The notes under the pieces are model-generated. The model ran no database searches, had not been told where the DNA came from, and saw only the letters and a list, made by a program, of their open reading frames with translations. The position numbers and the translations under genes are program-made. Of a stretch of DNA of 16,094 nt, positions 1 through 7,369 are shown piece by piece. The DNA comes from Bacillota bacterium (GTDB lineage Bacteria; Bacillota; Limnochordia; Limnochordales; ZCTH02-B6), in the NCBI GenBank assembly GCA_017578085.1, contig PKQR01000038.1:1-16094 (forward strand). The letters are read 5' to 3'. The stretch's first letter is position 1, and each line of letters opens with the position of its first letter.

Positions 1-441
1 GTTGAGGCCTACATCCATCCCGGCGGCCGCGTCGGTGTGCTGATCGAGGTCAACTGCGAAACGGACTTCGTCGCCAAGACGGAGGAGTTCCGCCAGTTGG
101 CTCGCGACTTGGCCATGCAGGTGGCGGCGGCTCGCCCCCAGTATGTGTCCCGTGAGGACGTGCCTGCGGCGGTGCTGGAGGAGGAGCGGCGCATCTACCG
201 GGCCGCGGCTCTCAATGAAGGCAAGCCCGAGCGCGTCGTCGACAAGATCGTCGAGGGCCGCCTCGAGAAGTTCTTCAAGGAAGTCTGCTTGTTGGAGCAG
301 CCCTTCATCAAGGATCCGGACCGCACGGTGCAGGAGATAATCCAAGAAAAAATTGCAGCCCTTGGCGAAAACATCACCGTCCGGCGTTTCGCCCGCTTCG
401 AACGTGGCGAGGGCGTCGGGAAGCCTGCAGAGACGGAATGA
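1..441 (+). CDS. tsf: Elongation factor Ts, 3' part (5' end outside window)
   Basis: EF-Ts is the guanine-nucleotide exchange factor that recycles EF-Tu-GDP during translation. The frame is open from the first base. The visible 146 residues carry the family signature NCETDFVAK, then a run matching the C-terminal part of Firmicute EF-Ts (SRED, LNEGKPE, KIVEGRLEKFFKE, CLLEQPFIKD). The ETDFVAK segment passes almost directly into the SRED region, so the protein lacks the duplicated core subdomain of long EF-Ts such as that of B. subtilis. It looks like the short form (about 200 residues) of Thermus and some deep-branching bacteria. The N-terminal helical domain that contacts EF-Tu would lie upstream, presumably after rpsB. 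The gene ends at TGA 439-441 and is followed immediately by a strong hairpin. Confidence 0.96.
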   Translation, partial: VEAYIHPGGRVGVLIEVNCETDFVAKTEEFRQLARDLAMQVAAARPQYVSREDVPAAVLEEERRIYRAAALNEGKPERVVDKIVEGRLEKFFKEVCLLEQPFIKDPDRTVQEIIQEKIAALGENITVRRFARFERGEGVGKPAETE

Positions 442-442
442 G

Positions 443-470
443 GAGAGAGCCCGTGAGGGCTCTCTCTTTT
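443..470 (+). terminator. Intrinsic terminator after tsf
   Basis: A perfect 10-bp stem (GAGAGAGCCC at 443-452, GGGCTCTCTC at 457-466) with a GTGA loop is followed by TTTT at 467-470. It starts two bases after the tsf stop codon. The T run is short and breaks into CCTG, so termination may be partial. That would let some transcription continue into pyrH. Confidence 0.85.
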
Positions 471-618
471 CCTGCAAACGGCGCTGCCGTCCGCTACGGA
501 GAGGGGGGCCGTAGGCGGTGCCGCCGCCATCCCCGGCGGGCCGCGCGGTAGCGTCGGCGCGTCCTGGAAAGGAGTTGCGGCGCCGATCAAGAAACAGTCC
601 GAGGAGCGCAACGGAACC
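471..618 (+). other. GC-rich leader between tsf terminator and pyrH
   Basis: This 148-base stretch has no convincing ORF and no recognisable -10 element. Two small hairpins can be drawn. One pairs 491-499 with 509-518 (CCGCTACGG with CCGTAGGCGG, one bulged G), with a purine-rich loop AGAGGGGGG. The other pairs 521-526 with 534-539. The pyrH ribosome-binding site is probably GAGGAG at 601-606. Whether the hairpins have a role is not visible from the sequence; in DNA this GC-rich, small stems arise by chance. Confidence 0.3.
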
Positions 619-1359
619 ATGACAGCAAAACCCGTTTACCGCCGGGTCGTACTCAAGCTCAGCGGCGAGGCCTTGGCGGGCAGCGCCGGTTTCGGCCTTG
701 ATCTTGAGGTGATCAACCTCATCGCCGGCCAAATCCGCGCGGTCCACGAGTTGGGCGTACAGGTCGCGGTCGTTGTGGGCGGCGGCAACATCTGGCGGGG
801 GGCGGCCGGGAGTCTAAGAGGAATGGACCGGGCGACGGCCGACTACATGGGGATGTTGGCCACGGTCATCAACGCCCTCGCCTTGCAGGATGCCCTGGAG
901 AAGATCGGCGTCGAAACCCGGGTATTGACCGCCATCGAGATGCGGCAGATCGCCGAGCCCTACATCCGGCGGCGCGCCATCCGGCACTTGGAGAAGGGGC
1001 GGGTCGTGATCTTTGCCTCCGGTACCGGGAACCCGTACTTCTCCACGGACACGACCGCCGCGCTGCGGGCTGCGGAGATCGAGGCCGAGGTCATCCTCAT
1101 GGCCAAGCGCGGCGTAGACGGTGTCTACGACTCGGACCCGCGCGTGAATCCGGACGCGCAGAAGCTGGATTTCATCCCCTATATTGAAGTGCTCAACCGC
1201 GGCCTGGGCGTCATGGACTCCACGGCCACATCGCTGTGCATGGACAACAAGATCCCCATCATCGTCTTTGACTTCAACCAGCCGGAAAACATCGTTAAGG
1301 CATGCCTGGGCGAGCGGGTCGGGACGAAAGTCGGAAGCGAGGGTGAGAGCCATGGATGA
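619..1359 (+). CDS. pyrH: UMP kinase
   Basis: PyrH phosphorylates UMP to UDP with ATP, the committed kinase step for all pyrimidine nucleotides. It acts as a cytosolic hexamer of the amino-acid-kinase fold. The 246-residue length is normal. Motifs seen are the N-terminal phosphate-binding strand VLKLSGEALAG, the glycine-rich VVVGGGNIWRG, the UMP-binding segment DRATADYMGMLATVINALALQ, and FSTDTTAALRAAEIEAE followed by MAKRGVDGVYDSDP near the ATP site. ATG 619 is preceded by GAGGAG with somewhat long spacing (12 bases). The stop codon overlaps the start of frr by 8 bases, so the two are probably translationally coupled. The neighbours tsf and frr are its usual partners in most bacteria. Confidence 0.98.
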   Translation: MTAKPVYRRVVLKLSGEALAGSAGFGLDLEVINLIAGQIRAVHELGVQVAVVVGGGNIWRGAAGSLRGMDRATADYMGMLATVINALALQDALEKIGVETRVLTAIEMRQIAEPYIRRRAIRHLEKGRVVIFASGTGNPYFSTDTTAALRAAEIEAEVILMAKRGVDGVYDSDPRVNPDAQKLDFIPYIEVLNRGLGVMDSTATSLCMDNKIPIIVFDFNQPENIVKACLGERVGTKVGSEGESHG

Positions 1360-1918
1360 GCAGGTGCGCGCTCTCTTGCAAGAGGCGGAGGAGAAGATGA
1401 AGCAGGCGGTGCAAGCCGCCCGCCGGGACCTCGCCGCCATCCGCACCGGACGGGCCAATCCGTCGCTCTTGGAGCGGGTAGAGGTGGATTATTACGGCAC
1501 GCTTTTGCCCATCAACCAGCTGGCGTCCATAAGCGTGCCTGAGCCGCGCCTGTTGGTCATCCAGCCCTGGGACAAGAACGCCGTGAAGATGATCGAGAAG
1601 GCGATCCTCAAGTCGGACCTGGGGTTGACGCCTACCACCGACGGCAACGTGCTGCGCATCCAGTTGCCGCCGCTGACGGAGGAGCGCCGCAAAGAGCTGG
1701 CCCGCCTTGCCCGCAAGGAGGCCGAGGACAAGCGGGTCGCGGTGCGCAACGTGCGGCGGGATGTCAACGACGCGATCAAGAAGCTGGAAAAGGACGGGCA
1801 ACTGTCCGAGGACGAGTCCCGCCGGGCGCAAGCCCAGGTGCAGGAACTGACTGATCGCTACATCAAGGAGATCGACGACCTGCTGGCGGCCAAGGAAAAG
1901 GAGATCCTGGAAGTGTGA
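1352..1918 (+). CDS. frr: Ribosome recycling factor
   Basis: RRF works with EF-G to split the post-termination ribosome. The 188 residues match the family along the whole length: the N-terminal helix, the conserved RTGRANPSLLERVEVDYYG segment, the hinge/domain II region (LLPINQLASISVPEPRLLVIQPWD, LTPTTDGNVLRIQLPPLTEERR) and the long C-terminal helices (RVAVRNVRRDVNDAIKKLEK). ATG 1352 was chosen because it gives the usual length and start of RRF. The frame stays open upstream to 1184, but that part overlaps pyrH and has no RRF similarity. The gene overlaps the end of pyrH by 8 bases. Its TGA overlaps the GTG start of the next ORF. Confidence 0.98.
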   Translation: MDEQVRALLQEAEEKMKQAVQAARRDLAAIRTGRANPSLLERVEVDYYGTLLPINQLASISVPEPRLLVIQPWDKNAVKMIEKAILKSDLGLTPTTDGNVLRIQLPPLTEERRKELARLARKEAEDKRVAVRNVRRDVNDAIKKLEKDGQLSEDESRRAQAQVQELTDRYIKEIDDLLAAKEKEILEV

Positions 1919-2223
1919 CGCCCCGCCGCCCGCACGATCGCGGGGCGGAGCCCCTTGGGATCCCCCCGGAAGCCGAGCCGGTGCCCGACGTGCTGGCGTG
2001 GGATCTGGAGGCGGCGGTGGAGGCGCTGGCCGCCCTTGGTCGTTCGTTCCGGGTGGTGCCTGCAGGTGCGGCGGCCGCACGGGGGGCGCTCCGGTGGCGC
2101 GTGGCGCGCCAGACGGTGCTGCCCGGCGGGGAGTTGCTGGTGGTCATCGTGCCGGAGGCGCCGGGGCCAGCGCAAGCACTTGCCGCCGACAGCGGCCGGC
2201 CGGAAGTCGAGGGACGAGCTTGA
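1915..2223 (+). CDS. Small PASTA-like domain protein
   Basis: This is a 102-residue protein whose GTG start overlaps the frr stop (GTGA) and whose TGA overlaps the uppS ATG (TGATG). Such tight packing argues for a real, coupled gene. An AAGGAG at 1898-1903 could serve as ribosome-binding site. Residues about 21-80 resemble one PASTA domain: the start VPDV, a helix LEAAVEALAALG, a strand FRVVP, then RVARQTVLPGGELLVVIVPE, which corresponds to the PASTA pattern of Q-x-P-x-x-G followed by a hydrophobic strand. No signal peptide or membrane segment is visible, and both ends are low-complexity. PASTA domains normally sit on extracellular parts of penicillin-binding proteins and PrkC-type kinases and bind peptidoglycan fragments. 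A single cytosolic copy is odd. The domain call is by eye, and no function is assigned. Confidence 0.62.
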   Translation: MTPRRPHDRGAEPLGIPPEAEPVPDVLAWDLEAAVEALAALGRSFRVVPAGAAAARGALRWRVARQTVLPGGELLVVIVPEAPGPAQALAADSGRPEVEGRA

Positions 2224-3014
2224 TGCACACGACCTCTGTATCGTACAGCTTCGGCCAAGAACGTGGGCAGTGGAACGGTGCCTCTGAGGAGCAGCTCTTG
2301 GCCGCCATCGACCGGCAGCGGCTGCCGGTACATGTGGCCATCATCATGGACGGCAACGGGCGGTGGGCGACGCGCCGCTCGCTGCCGCGCGTCGAGGGCC
2401 ACCGGGCCGGCGTCGGCGCCCTGCGGGAGACGGTGGAGGTCTGCGGCCAGCTGGGCATCCGCTATCTCACCGTTTATGCCTTTTCCACGGAAAATTGGGA
2501 ACGGCCCGAGCAGGAAGTCGGGTTTCTGATGGAACTCCTCATGACCGTCATCGAGCAGGAACTGCCGCGGCTGTGTGAGCACGGCGTGGGCTTGCGCGTG
2601 ATCGGGGACATGGGGCGTCTTCCTGCCCAAGTCCGGGAGCGGCTCACGGAGGCGCTCAAGACGGTGCCGGCCGAGGAAAAGCTGACCTTGTGCGTGGCGC
2701 TCAACTACGGCGGGCGCGCCGAGATTACCCGGGCGGCGCGGCTCCTGGCCCACGACGTCATGCTCGGGAAAGTGCGGCTTGAGGACATCGACGAGGCTGC
2801 GTTTGCTTCCTATCTATATACGGCTGGGCTGCCCGATCCGGACCTGGTCATCCGCACGGGCGGCGAACACCGCATCTCCAACTTCCTCCTTTGGCAGCTG
2901 GCTTACGCCGAGCTGTGGATTACCCCCGTGTACTGGCCGGATTTCCGGCGGGTCCACTTGTATGAAGCCATCTTGGACTACCAGCGGCGCCAGCGCCGTT
3001 TCGGGCGCATCTAG
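2223..3014 (+). CDS. uppS: Undecaprenyl diphosphate synthase (isoprenyl transferase)
   Basis: UppS condenses isopentenyl diphosphate units onto farnesyl diphosphate in cis configuration to give the C55 lipid carrier precursor for peptidoglycan and other wall polymers. It is a cytosolic, membrane-associated dimer. The 263-residue protein has all the family landmarks: HVAIIMDGNGRWA with the catalytic Asp at residue 43, EGHRAG with His60, TVYAFSTENWERP, ALNYGGRAEI, and DLVIRTGGEHRISNFLLWQ with Arg211 and Glu215. The RTGGEHR form is more like Enterobacteria than the RTSGE common in Bacillus. ATG 2223 is coupled to the preceding small ORF and leaves an N-terminal extension of about 15 residues before the conserved core. 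The frame stays open upstream to 1998, but that part overlaps the small ORF and shows no similarity to the family. Confidence 0.97.
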   Translation: MHTTSVSYSFGQERGQWNGASEEQLLAAIDRQRLPVHVAIIMDGNGRWATRRSLPRVEGHRAGVGALRETVEVCGQLGIRYLTVYAFSTENWERPEQEVGFLMELLMTVIEQELPRLCEHGVGLRVIGDMGRLPAQVRERLTEALKTVPAEEKLTLCVALNYGGRAEITRAARLLAHDVMLGKVRLEDIDEAAFASYLYTAGLPDPDLVIRTGGEHRISNFLLWQLAYAELWITPVYWPDFRRVHLYEAILDYQRRQRRFGRI

Positions 3015-3026
3015 GGAGGCGGCGAC

Positions 3027-3833
3027 GTGCGGGCGCGGGTGCTGACCGCACTGGTAGGGGCGCCCTTGCTTTTGGCCGCCCTGATCGCCGGCGATCCGTG
3101 GTGGACCGGCGTCGTCGCACTGCTGGCAGTGCTGGGGTTGGTCGAATGGCACGCCCTCGCGCGCCGCGCCCTGAACGCGCCACTGCCTGGGGAAGCCCTT
3201 TTGGGCGGCGGTCTAATCATGCTGGCCCTCGCGTACATTGCGGCTAGGGAGCCGGTAGCGGTGCCCGGCTTTGGCGCGGGAGCCGTGTTGTTTGCCATCG
3301 CGCTCTATGCCCTCGCGCGGGCGGCGGCCATGCCTGTCCGGCGTCCCCTGGCGGTAGCTGGAGCCGTCATTCTCGGTGCCCTCTATGTAGGCGGGCTTTT
3401 TGGCCATTTCATGCTGCTCAGGGCCTTGGAACCAGCTGGCCTCCCCTTGACGCTCCTGGCCGTGGCTGGCACGTGGGCGACGGACAGCGGCGCGTTCTTT
3501 ATCGGCCGCGCCTTGGGCGGCCGGCCCCTGGCTCCGGCCATCAGTCCCGCCAAGACCGTTTCCGGGGCGGTGGGAGGGTGGGTTTGCGGCTTTGTCGTGG
3601 TGCTGCTGGGCGGCGTCCTTTTGGCCGCGATCCCCTTGCCCCGGGCGTTGGTCCTCGCTCTGGTGGTACCGGTCGCCTGCCAGGCGGGCGATCTCCTGGA
3701 GTCGGCCATTAAGCGGGAAGCCGGTGTCAAAGACAGCGGCCGCCTGTTGCCGGGCCACGGCGGGATCCTCGACCGGTTTGACAGCCTGCTGGTGGTCATC
3801 CCCTCCGTCTACTACTTGTCAGTCCTCTTCTAG
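3027..3833 (+). CDS. cdsA: Phosphatidate cytidylyltransferase (CDP-diglyceride synthase)
   Basis: CdsA makes CDP-diacylglycerol from phosphatidic acid and CTP in the cytoplasmic membrane, the branch point for all anionic phospholipids. The 268-residue protein is a chain of hydrophobic segments typical of the 7-8 TM family. It ends in the full CDP-diglyceride synthase signature, beginning SAIKREAGVKDSG and ending LLPGHGGILDRFD. The earlier TWATDSGAFFIGR and SPAKTVSGAVGG motifs are also present. GTG 3027 is preceded by GGGAGG at 3014-3019 with good spacing. The gene follows uppS by 12 bases, the usual neighbour. Confidence 0.97.
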   Translation: MRARVLTALVGAPLLLAALIAGDPWWTGVVALLAVLGLVEWHALARRALNAPLPGEALLGGGLIMLALAYIAAREPVAVPGFGAGAVLFAIALYALARAAAMPVRRPLAVAGAVILGALYVGGLFGHFMLLRALEPAGLPLTLLAVAGTWATDSGAFFIGRALGGRPLAPAISPAKTVSGAVGGWVCGFVVVLLGGVLLAAIPLPRALVLALVVPVACQAGDLLESAIKREAGVKDSGRLLPGHGGILDRFDSLLVVIPSVYYLSVLF

Positions 3834-3887
3834 GTCCCGCTCCGCTGAGCCGTTCCCGGCCGGGCGGCCTGACCGGGGGCGGCGCCT

Positions 3888-4925
3888 TTGAAGGGTGCGC
3901 GGCAGCATTTCCTCTTCGGCATCGCGGGCGCGGCGTTCATCATCACAGGCCTGCGCTTCGCGTGGTTCTATTTGAAGCCCTTTCTGCTTGCCTTGCTGCT
4001 GGCCGCGGTGATCGAGCCGTTGGTGCAGCGCCTGCACAGGCGGTTGGGGCTTGGGCGCGGCGCGTCGGCCGTCCTTGTGCTGTCGGGATTCTTGGCCTTG
4101 CTTCTGGGACTGATGGCCGCCATCGTGGCCAATGTGACGGCCGACCTGGAACAGCTGCTGGTGGCCTTGCCGGACCTGGCGGCGCAGCTGGGCGAGGCGC
4201 TGGCCCGGGGGCTGGCCGTCGTAGACCACTTCCTGCAGGGACTCCCCTACCCCTTAGACGGCGTCGTCGGCCTGACCGTGGAGCAGGCTTCCCAGGCTGC
4301 GGCGGCCGCAGCCCGGGCGGCGCTCGCGTCGTTGAAGGGCGCTCCGGGGTTTTTGTTCTTGGTCATGGTCGCCGGGCTGGCGACCTACTTCATCAGCCGG
4401 GACAGGCATTTGTTGTGGGCCGGCGTACTCCAAGCCTTGCCTGGACCGTGGCGCGAGCCGGTGATCCGGCTGCGGGACGAGGTGTTCGGGGGCGTCTTGG
4501 GCATGCTCCGGGCGCAGCTGATCCTCATCTGTTTCACCGGCGCCGTCACCGTCGTAGGTCTTGAGCTGTTGGGTGTGCCCTACAGCTGGCTGTTGGGCAT
4601 TTTCGCCGCCCTGTTGGACCTCGTCCCCATAATCGGGCCGGGGGGCGTCGTACTGCCCGTGGCACTCGGCTACGCGCTGCAGGGCGACGCCGTCACGGCC
4701 CTGGGGTCGGCAGCCTTGTGGCTGGGGCTTGTGCTCGCGCGGCAGTGGCTGGAGCCGCATCTTTTGGGAACGCAGTTGGGACTTCATCCGCTGCCCACCT
4801 TGATGGCCGTATACGCAGCGGTCCAGCTCACCGGCGCCGCGGGTTTCATCCTGGGACCGTTGGCCTTGATCGTGGTGAAAGCGTTTTTTGCGGCTGCCGG
4901 TTGGCCGTCGCCGCGCGGCCGCTAA
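3888..4925 (+). CDS. ytvI: AI-2E family permease, YtvI type (sporulation membrane protein)
   Basis: This is a 345-residue polytopic membrane protein of the AI-2E/PerM family. Two or three hydrophobic segments at the N-terminus, a hydrophilic amphipathic middle part (about 70-150) and a set of C-terminal membrane segments fit the family's layout. The C-terminal region has DLVPIIGPG, then RQWLEPHLLGTQLGLHPL and the segment ending FILGPLALIVVKAFF. These resemble the YtvI branch of spore-formers (known form RQIIEPKILGSSIGLHPL) more than transporters of autoinducer-2. TTG 3888 is the first possible start after an in-frame stop at 3870 and has GGGGGCGG upstream. Transported substrate and exact role are unknown. 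The gene sits between cdsA and dxr, where B. subtilis has nothing, and no sporulation-type promoter was recognised before it. The subfamily assignment is likely, not certain. Confidence 0.8.
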   Translation: MKGARQHFLFGIAGAAFIITGLRFAWFYLKPFLLALLLAAVIEPLVQRLHRRLGLGRGASAVLVLSGFLALLLGLMAAIVANVTADLEQLLVALPDLAAQLGEALARGLAVVDHFLQGLPYPLDGVVGLTVEQASQAAAAAARAALASLKGAPGFLFLVMVAGLATYFISRDRHLLWAGVLQALPGPWREPVIRLRDEVFGGVLGMLRAQLILICFTGAVTVVGLELLGVPYSWLLGIFAALLDLVPIIGPGGVVLPVALGYALQGDAVTALGSAALWLGLVLARQWLEPHLLGTQLGLHPLPTLMAVYAAVQLTGAAGFILGPLALIVVKAFFAAAGWPSPRGR

Positions 4926-4945
4926 AGGCGACCGCCACAGCGTGT

Positions 4946-4976
4946 TTGGACGAGCCGCGAGGGCCTGTGGTATAAT
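4946..4976 (+). promoter_or_regulatory. Extended -10 housekeeping promoter for dxr
   Basis: A perfect -10 box TATAAT at 4971-4976 is preceded by TGG at 4968-4970, giving a complete extended -10 element. The best -35 candidate, TTGGAC at 4946-4951, is weak (3 of 6) and the spacer is 19 bases, so the extended -10 probably carries most of the recognition. Transcription would start near 4983, about 20 bases before the dxr start. In a background this GC-rich an exact TATAAT in an intergenic gap is unlikely by chance. Confidence 0.82.
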
Positions 4977-5002
4977 ACGGGAAGCGACACGGAGGTGGCG
5001 CA

Positions 5003-6172
5003 TTGAAGCCGAAACAGATTGCCATCGTGGGTGCCACGGGTTCCATCGGGCGGCAGGCCCTGGACGTCGTCCGCCACCATCCCGACGCGCTGCGGGTGGT
5101 GGCGCTGGCGGGCGGGCGCCGTGTGGAGCCGATGCTCGCGCAAGTGACGGAGTCGGTGTCCCACGTGGTGATGGATCAACCCGAGGCGGCCCGCGCCCTC
5201 AGGGAAGCGCTTATCGCCCGAGGACGCGGGGACGTCACCGTTGCCGCGGGACCGGACGCGCTGGTGGAGCTCGTGACGCGCCCGGACGTGGACCTGGTTC
5301 TGATGGCCATGGTGGGGGCGCGGGCGCTGGTGCCGACGTTGGCGGCCCTGGAGGCGGGCAAGGACGTGGCCCTGGCCACCAAGGAAGTGCTGGTGGCGGG
5401 GGGGCCCTTAGTCATGAACGCGGCCAAGAGAGGCCGCGCCAGGCTATTGCCCGTGGACAGCGAGCACAGCGCGATCTTCCAGTGCTTGCAGGGTGAGGCG
5501 CCCAAGGCCGTAGCCCGGCTTATCCTGACGGCGTCGGGCGGGCCCTTCCGGGACACGCCCCTCGAGGAGCTGCAGCGGGTCACCCCCGAGCAGGCGCTGC
5601 GTCACCCCACGTGGCGCATGGGGGCCAAAGTGACCATCGACTCCGCCACCTTGATGAACAAGGGGCTGGAAGTCATTGAGGCCCACTGGCTGTTTGGCGT
5701 ACCGCTGGAGCGCATCGACGTGGTGGTGCACCCCCAGAGCATCGTGCATTCCTGCGTCGAGCTGGTGGACGGTTCCATTCTGGCCCACCTAGGCCCGACG
5801 GATATGCGGATCCCGATCCAGTACGCGCTGCTGTACCCGGAGCGGGCGCCCAGTCCTGTCCGGAGGCTGTCCCTTGCCGACGTGGGCAGCCTGACCTTTC
5901 ACGCGCCGGACCGGACGCGGTTTCCCGCCCTGGATCTGGCGTATGCGGCCGCCCGCACCGGCGGCACCATGCCGGCTGTGCTCAACGCGGCCAACGAGGT
6001 GGCGGTGGAGTTGTTCCTGCAGGGCCGCATCGGCTTCACGGACATTCCCCGCTTGGTGGAGGCGGTCATGGACGACCACGAGCCCCAGGAAGCGGAATTG
6101 ACGGCCATCCTGGAGGCGGACGGGTGGGCCCGCCGCGTCGCCCAAACGGCCGGCGCGACGCTGACCCTCTGA
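5003..6172 (+). CDS. dxr: 1-deoxy-D-xylulose 5-phosphate reductoisomerase
   Basis: Dxr (IspC) converts DXP to MEP with NADPH, the committed step of the non-mevalonate isoprenoid pathway that ultimately feeds UppS. The 389-residue length is normal. The NADPH-binding start is IVGATGSIGRQALDVVR. Metal and substrate residues are seen in PVDSEHSAIFQ (Asp152, Glu154) and MNKGLEVIEAHWLF (Glu223), along with LTASGGPFR, HPTWRMGAKVTIDSATL and the flexible-loop region around VVHPQSIVHSCVE. TTG 5003 is supported by a strong GGAGGTGG at 4991-4998. The gene has its own promoter 20-30 bases upstream, so it can be expressed apart from uppS-cdsA. Confidence 0.98.
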   Translation: MKPKQIAIVGATGSIGRQALDVVRHHPDALRVVALAGGRRVEPMLAQVTESVSHVVMDQPEAARALREALIARGRGDVTVAAGPDALVELVTRPDVDLVLMAMVGARALVPTLAALEAGKDVALATKEVLVAGGPLVMNAAKRGRARLLPVDSEHSAIFQCLQGEAPKAVARLILTASGGPFRDTPLEELQRVTPEQALRHPTWRMGAKVTIDSATLMNKGLEVIEAHWLFGVPLERIDVVVHPQSIVHSCVELVDGSILAHLGPTDMRIPIQYALLYPERAPSPVRRLSLADVGSLTFHAPDRTRFPALDLAYAAARTGGTMPAVLNAANEVAVELFLQGRIGFTDIPRLVEAVMDDHEPQEAELTAILEADGWARRVAQTAGATLTL

Positions 6173-6213
6173 TCGTACCCGCCGCGGTTTGGCCCCAGAG
6201 AGGAGAGGCCGCA

Positions 6214-7302
6214 TTGAACCCACTGGTCCTTTGGAACTGGTTCGTCGATTGGGTGCTGCCCTTCGCGGTCGTCTTTGGCACCATCGTCCTTGTTCATGAG
6301 CTCGGGCACTTCCTCGTCGCCCGCCGGGCGGGCGTCAAGGTGCACGAGTTCGCCATCGGTTTCGGCCGGGCCTTCGTGCAGTGGAAGCGGGGTGAAACCC
6401 GCTACTCCATCCGCATTTTCCCCCTGGGCGGGTTTGTCAAGCTGGCGGGGATGGACCCGGCCGTGGAGCGTGAGGAAGAGATTGCGCCCGACGACGAGCG
6501 CAGCTTCCAGCGCAAGCCCTTGTGGCAGCGGATGGCCATCATCGCCGCGGGGCCAGCGGCCAACTTCCTGCTGGCGTTCCTGCTCCTGGTGGTTTTTTAC
6601 GCGGCCATCACTGTTCCATTTGCCGTCGCGGACGTGCTGCCCGGCAGCCCTGCTGAAAGGGCCGGCATTTTGCCCGGGGACCGGATTGTGGCCGTGGAAC
6701 GCCAGCGGGTGACCAACTTGGCCGAGCTCAGCGGTGCCTTGCAACAATATCCCGACCAGGTCGTCACGGTGACGGTGGAGCGGGAGGGGGCGCGACTGGA
6801 CCTCCCTGTCAGGACGACGCGCGACCCCGCCACGGGGCGCATTCTCATCGGCGTGACCGTCATGGGCGGGGGCACTGCCGGCAAGGAGCGGCTGCCCCTG
6901 GGCGAGTCCATCGCCCGGGCCGCCCGGGATACGGTTGAGTGGACCGTGTCGCTCGTGCGGTGGCTCGCAGGCGTCGTGACGGGCCGGACCCCCGCCGAGC
7001 AGGTGCGGGACAGCGTAACAGGCCCCATCGGCATCGTGGTGGGCCTGGGCGAGTCGGCCCGTTCCGGGATCGGTTACCTGCTCCTATTCGCCGCGGTCCT
7101 CAACGTGAACCTGGCCCTTGTGAACCTCTTGCCCATCCCGGTGCTGGACGGCGGGTGGCTCTTGTTCTTGCTGATCGAGGCGGTCCGGGGACGCCCGTTG
7201 TCGCCGGAGCACCAGGGTATGGCGCAGTTTGTGGGCATGACGCTGCTGCTGGCTCTCATGGCCTTCGTCTTTTACCTGGACTTGACGCGCCTTTTTGGCT
7301 GA
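6214..7302 (+). CDS. rseP: RIP metalloprotease RseP/RasP (site-2 protease)
   Basis: This is a membrane zinc protease that cuts anti-sigma factors, cell-division proteins and leftover signal peptides within the bilayer. The first membrane segment contains HELGH at residues 28-32 (zinc ligands and catalytic Glu). FPLGGFVKLAGMD follows. A single PDZ domain lies at about 130-200 (DVLPGSPAERAGILPGDRIVAV). The C-terminal half carries the second zinc motif in NLLPIPVLDGG, with the Asp at 312. The length from TTG 6214 is 362 residues, usual for Gram-positives, and AGGAG at 6201-6205 fits this start. The frame stays open upstream to 6124, but that part overlaps dxr and adds a non-conserved leader. In B. 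subtilis it also lies between dxr and proS. Confidence 0.96.
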   Translation: MNPLVLWNWFVDWVLPFAVVFGTIVLVHELGHFLVARRAGVKVHEFAIGFGRAFVQWKRGETRYSIRIFPLGGFVKLAGMDPAVEREEEIAPDDERSFQRKPLWQRMAIIAAGPAANFLLAFLLLVVFYAAITVPFAVADVLPGSPAERAGILPGDRIVAVERQRVTNLAELSGALQQYPDQVVTVTVEREGARLDLPVRTTRDPATGRILIGVTVMGGGTAGKERLPLGESIARAARDTVEWTVSLVRWLAGVVTGRTPAEQVRDSVTGPIGIVVGLGESARSGIGYLLLFAAVLNVNLALVNLLPIPVLDGGWLLFLLIEAVRGRPLSPEHQGMAQFVGMTLLLALMAFVFYLDLTRLFG

Positions 7303-7369
7303 ACCTCGCGGGGCGCGTTGCTCCATTGCGGGTTTGATCCTTTCGGTTGGGAAACAAGGAGGGCTTCCC

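Noticed and set aside
1998..2222. Upstream extension of the uppS frame
   Set aside because: The added 75 residues are Gly/Arg-rich, overlap the small PASTA-like gene and have no counterpart in UppS. ATG 2223 gives a normal protein.
2811..2821. TATATA inside uppS as a promoter for cdsA
   Set aside because: No -35 at a workable distance, and it lies over 200 bases inside a conserved coding region.
3855..3879. GC-rich palindrome CCCGGCCGGG between cdsA and ytvI as a terminator
   Set aside because: There is no T run after it and only short stems can form. It contains the upstream part of the likely ytvI ribosome-binding region.
7303..7369. Possible T-box leader before proS
   Set aside because: The gap is only 67 bases and has neither the T-box sequence nor a terminator/antiterminator pair.
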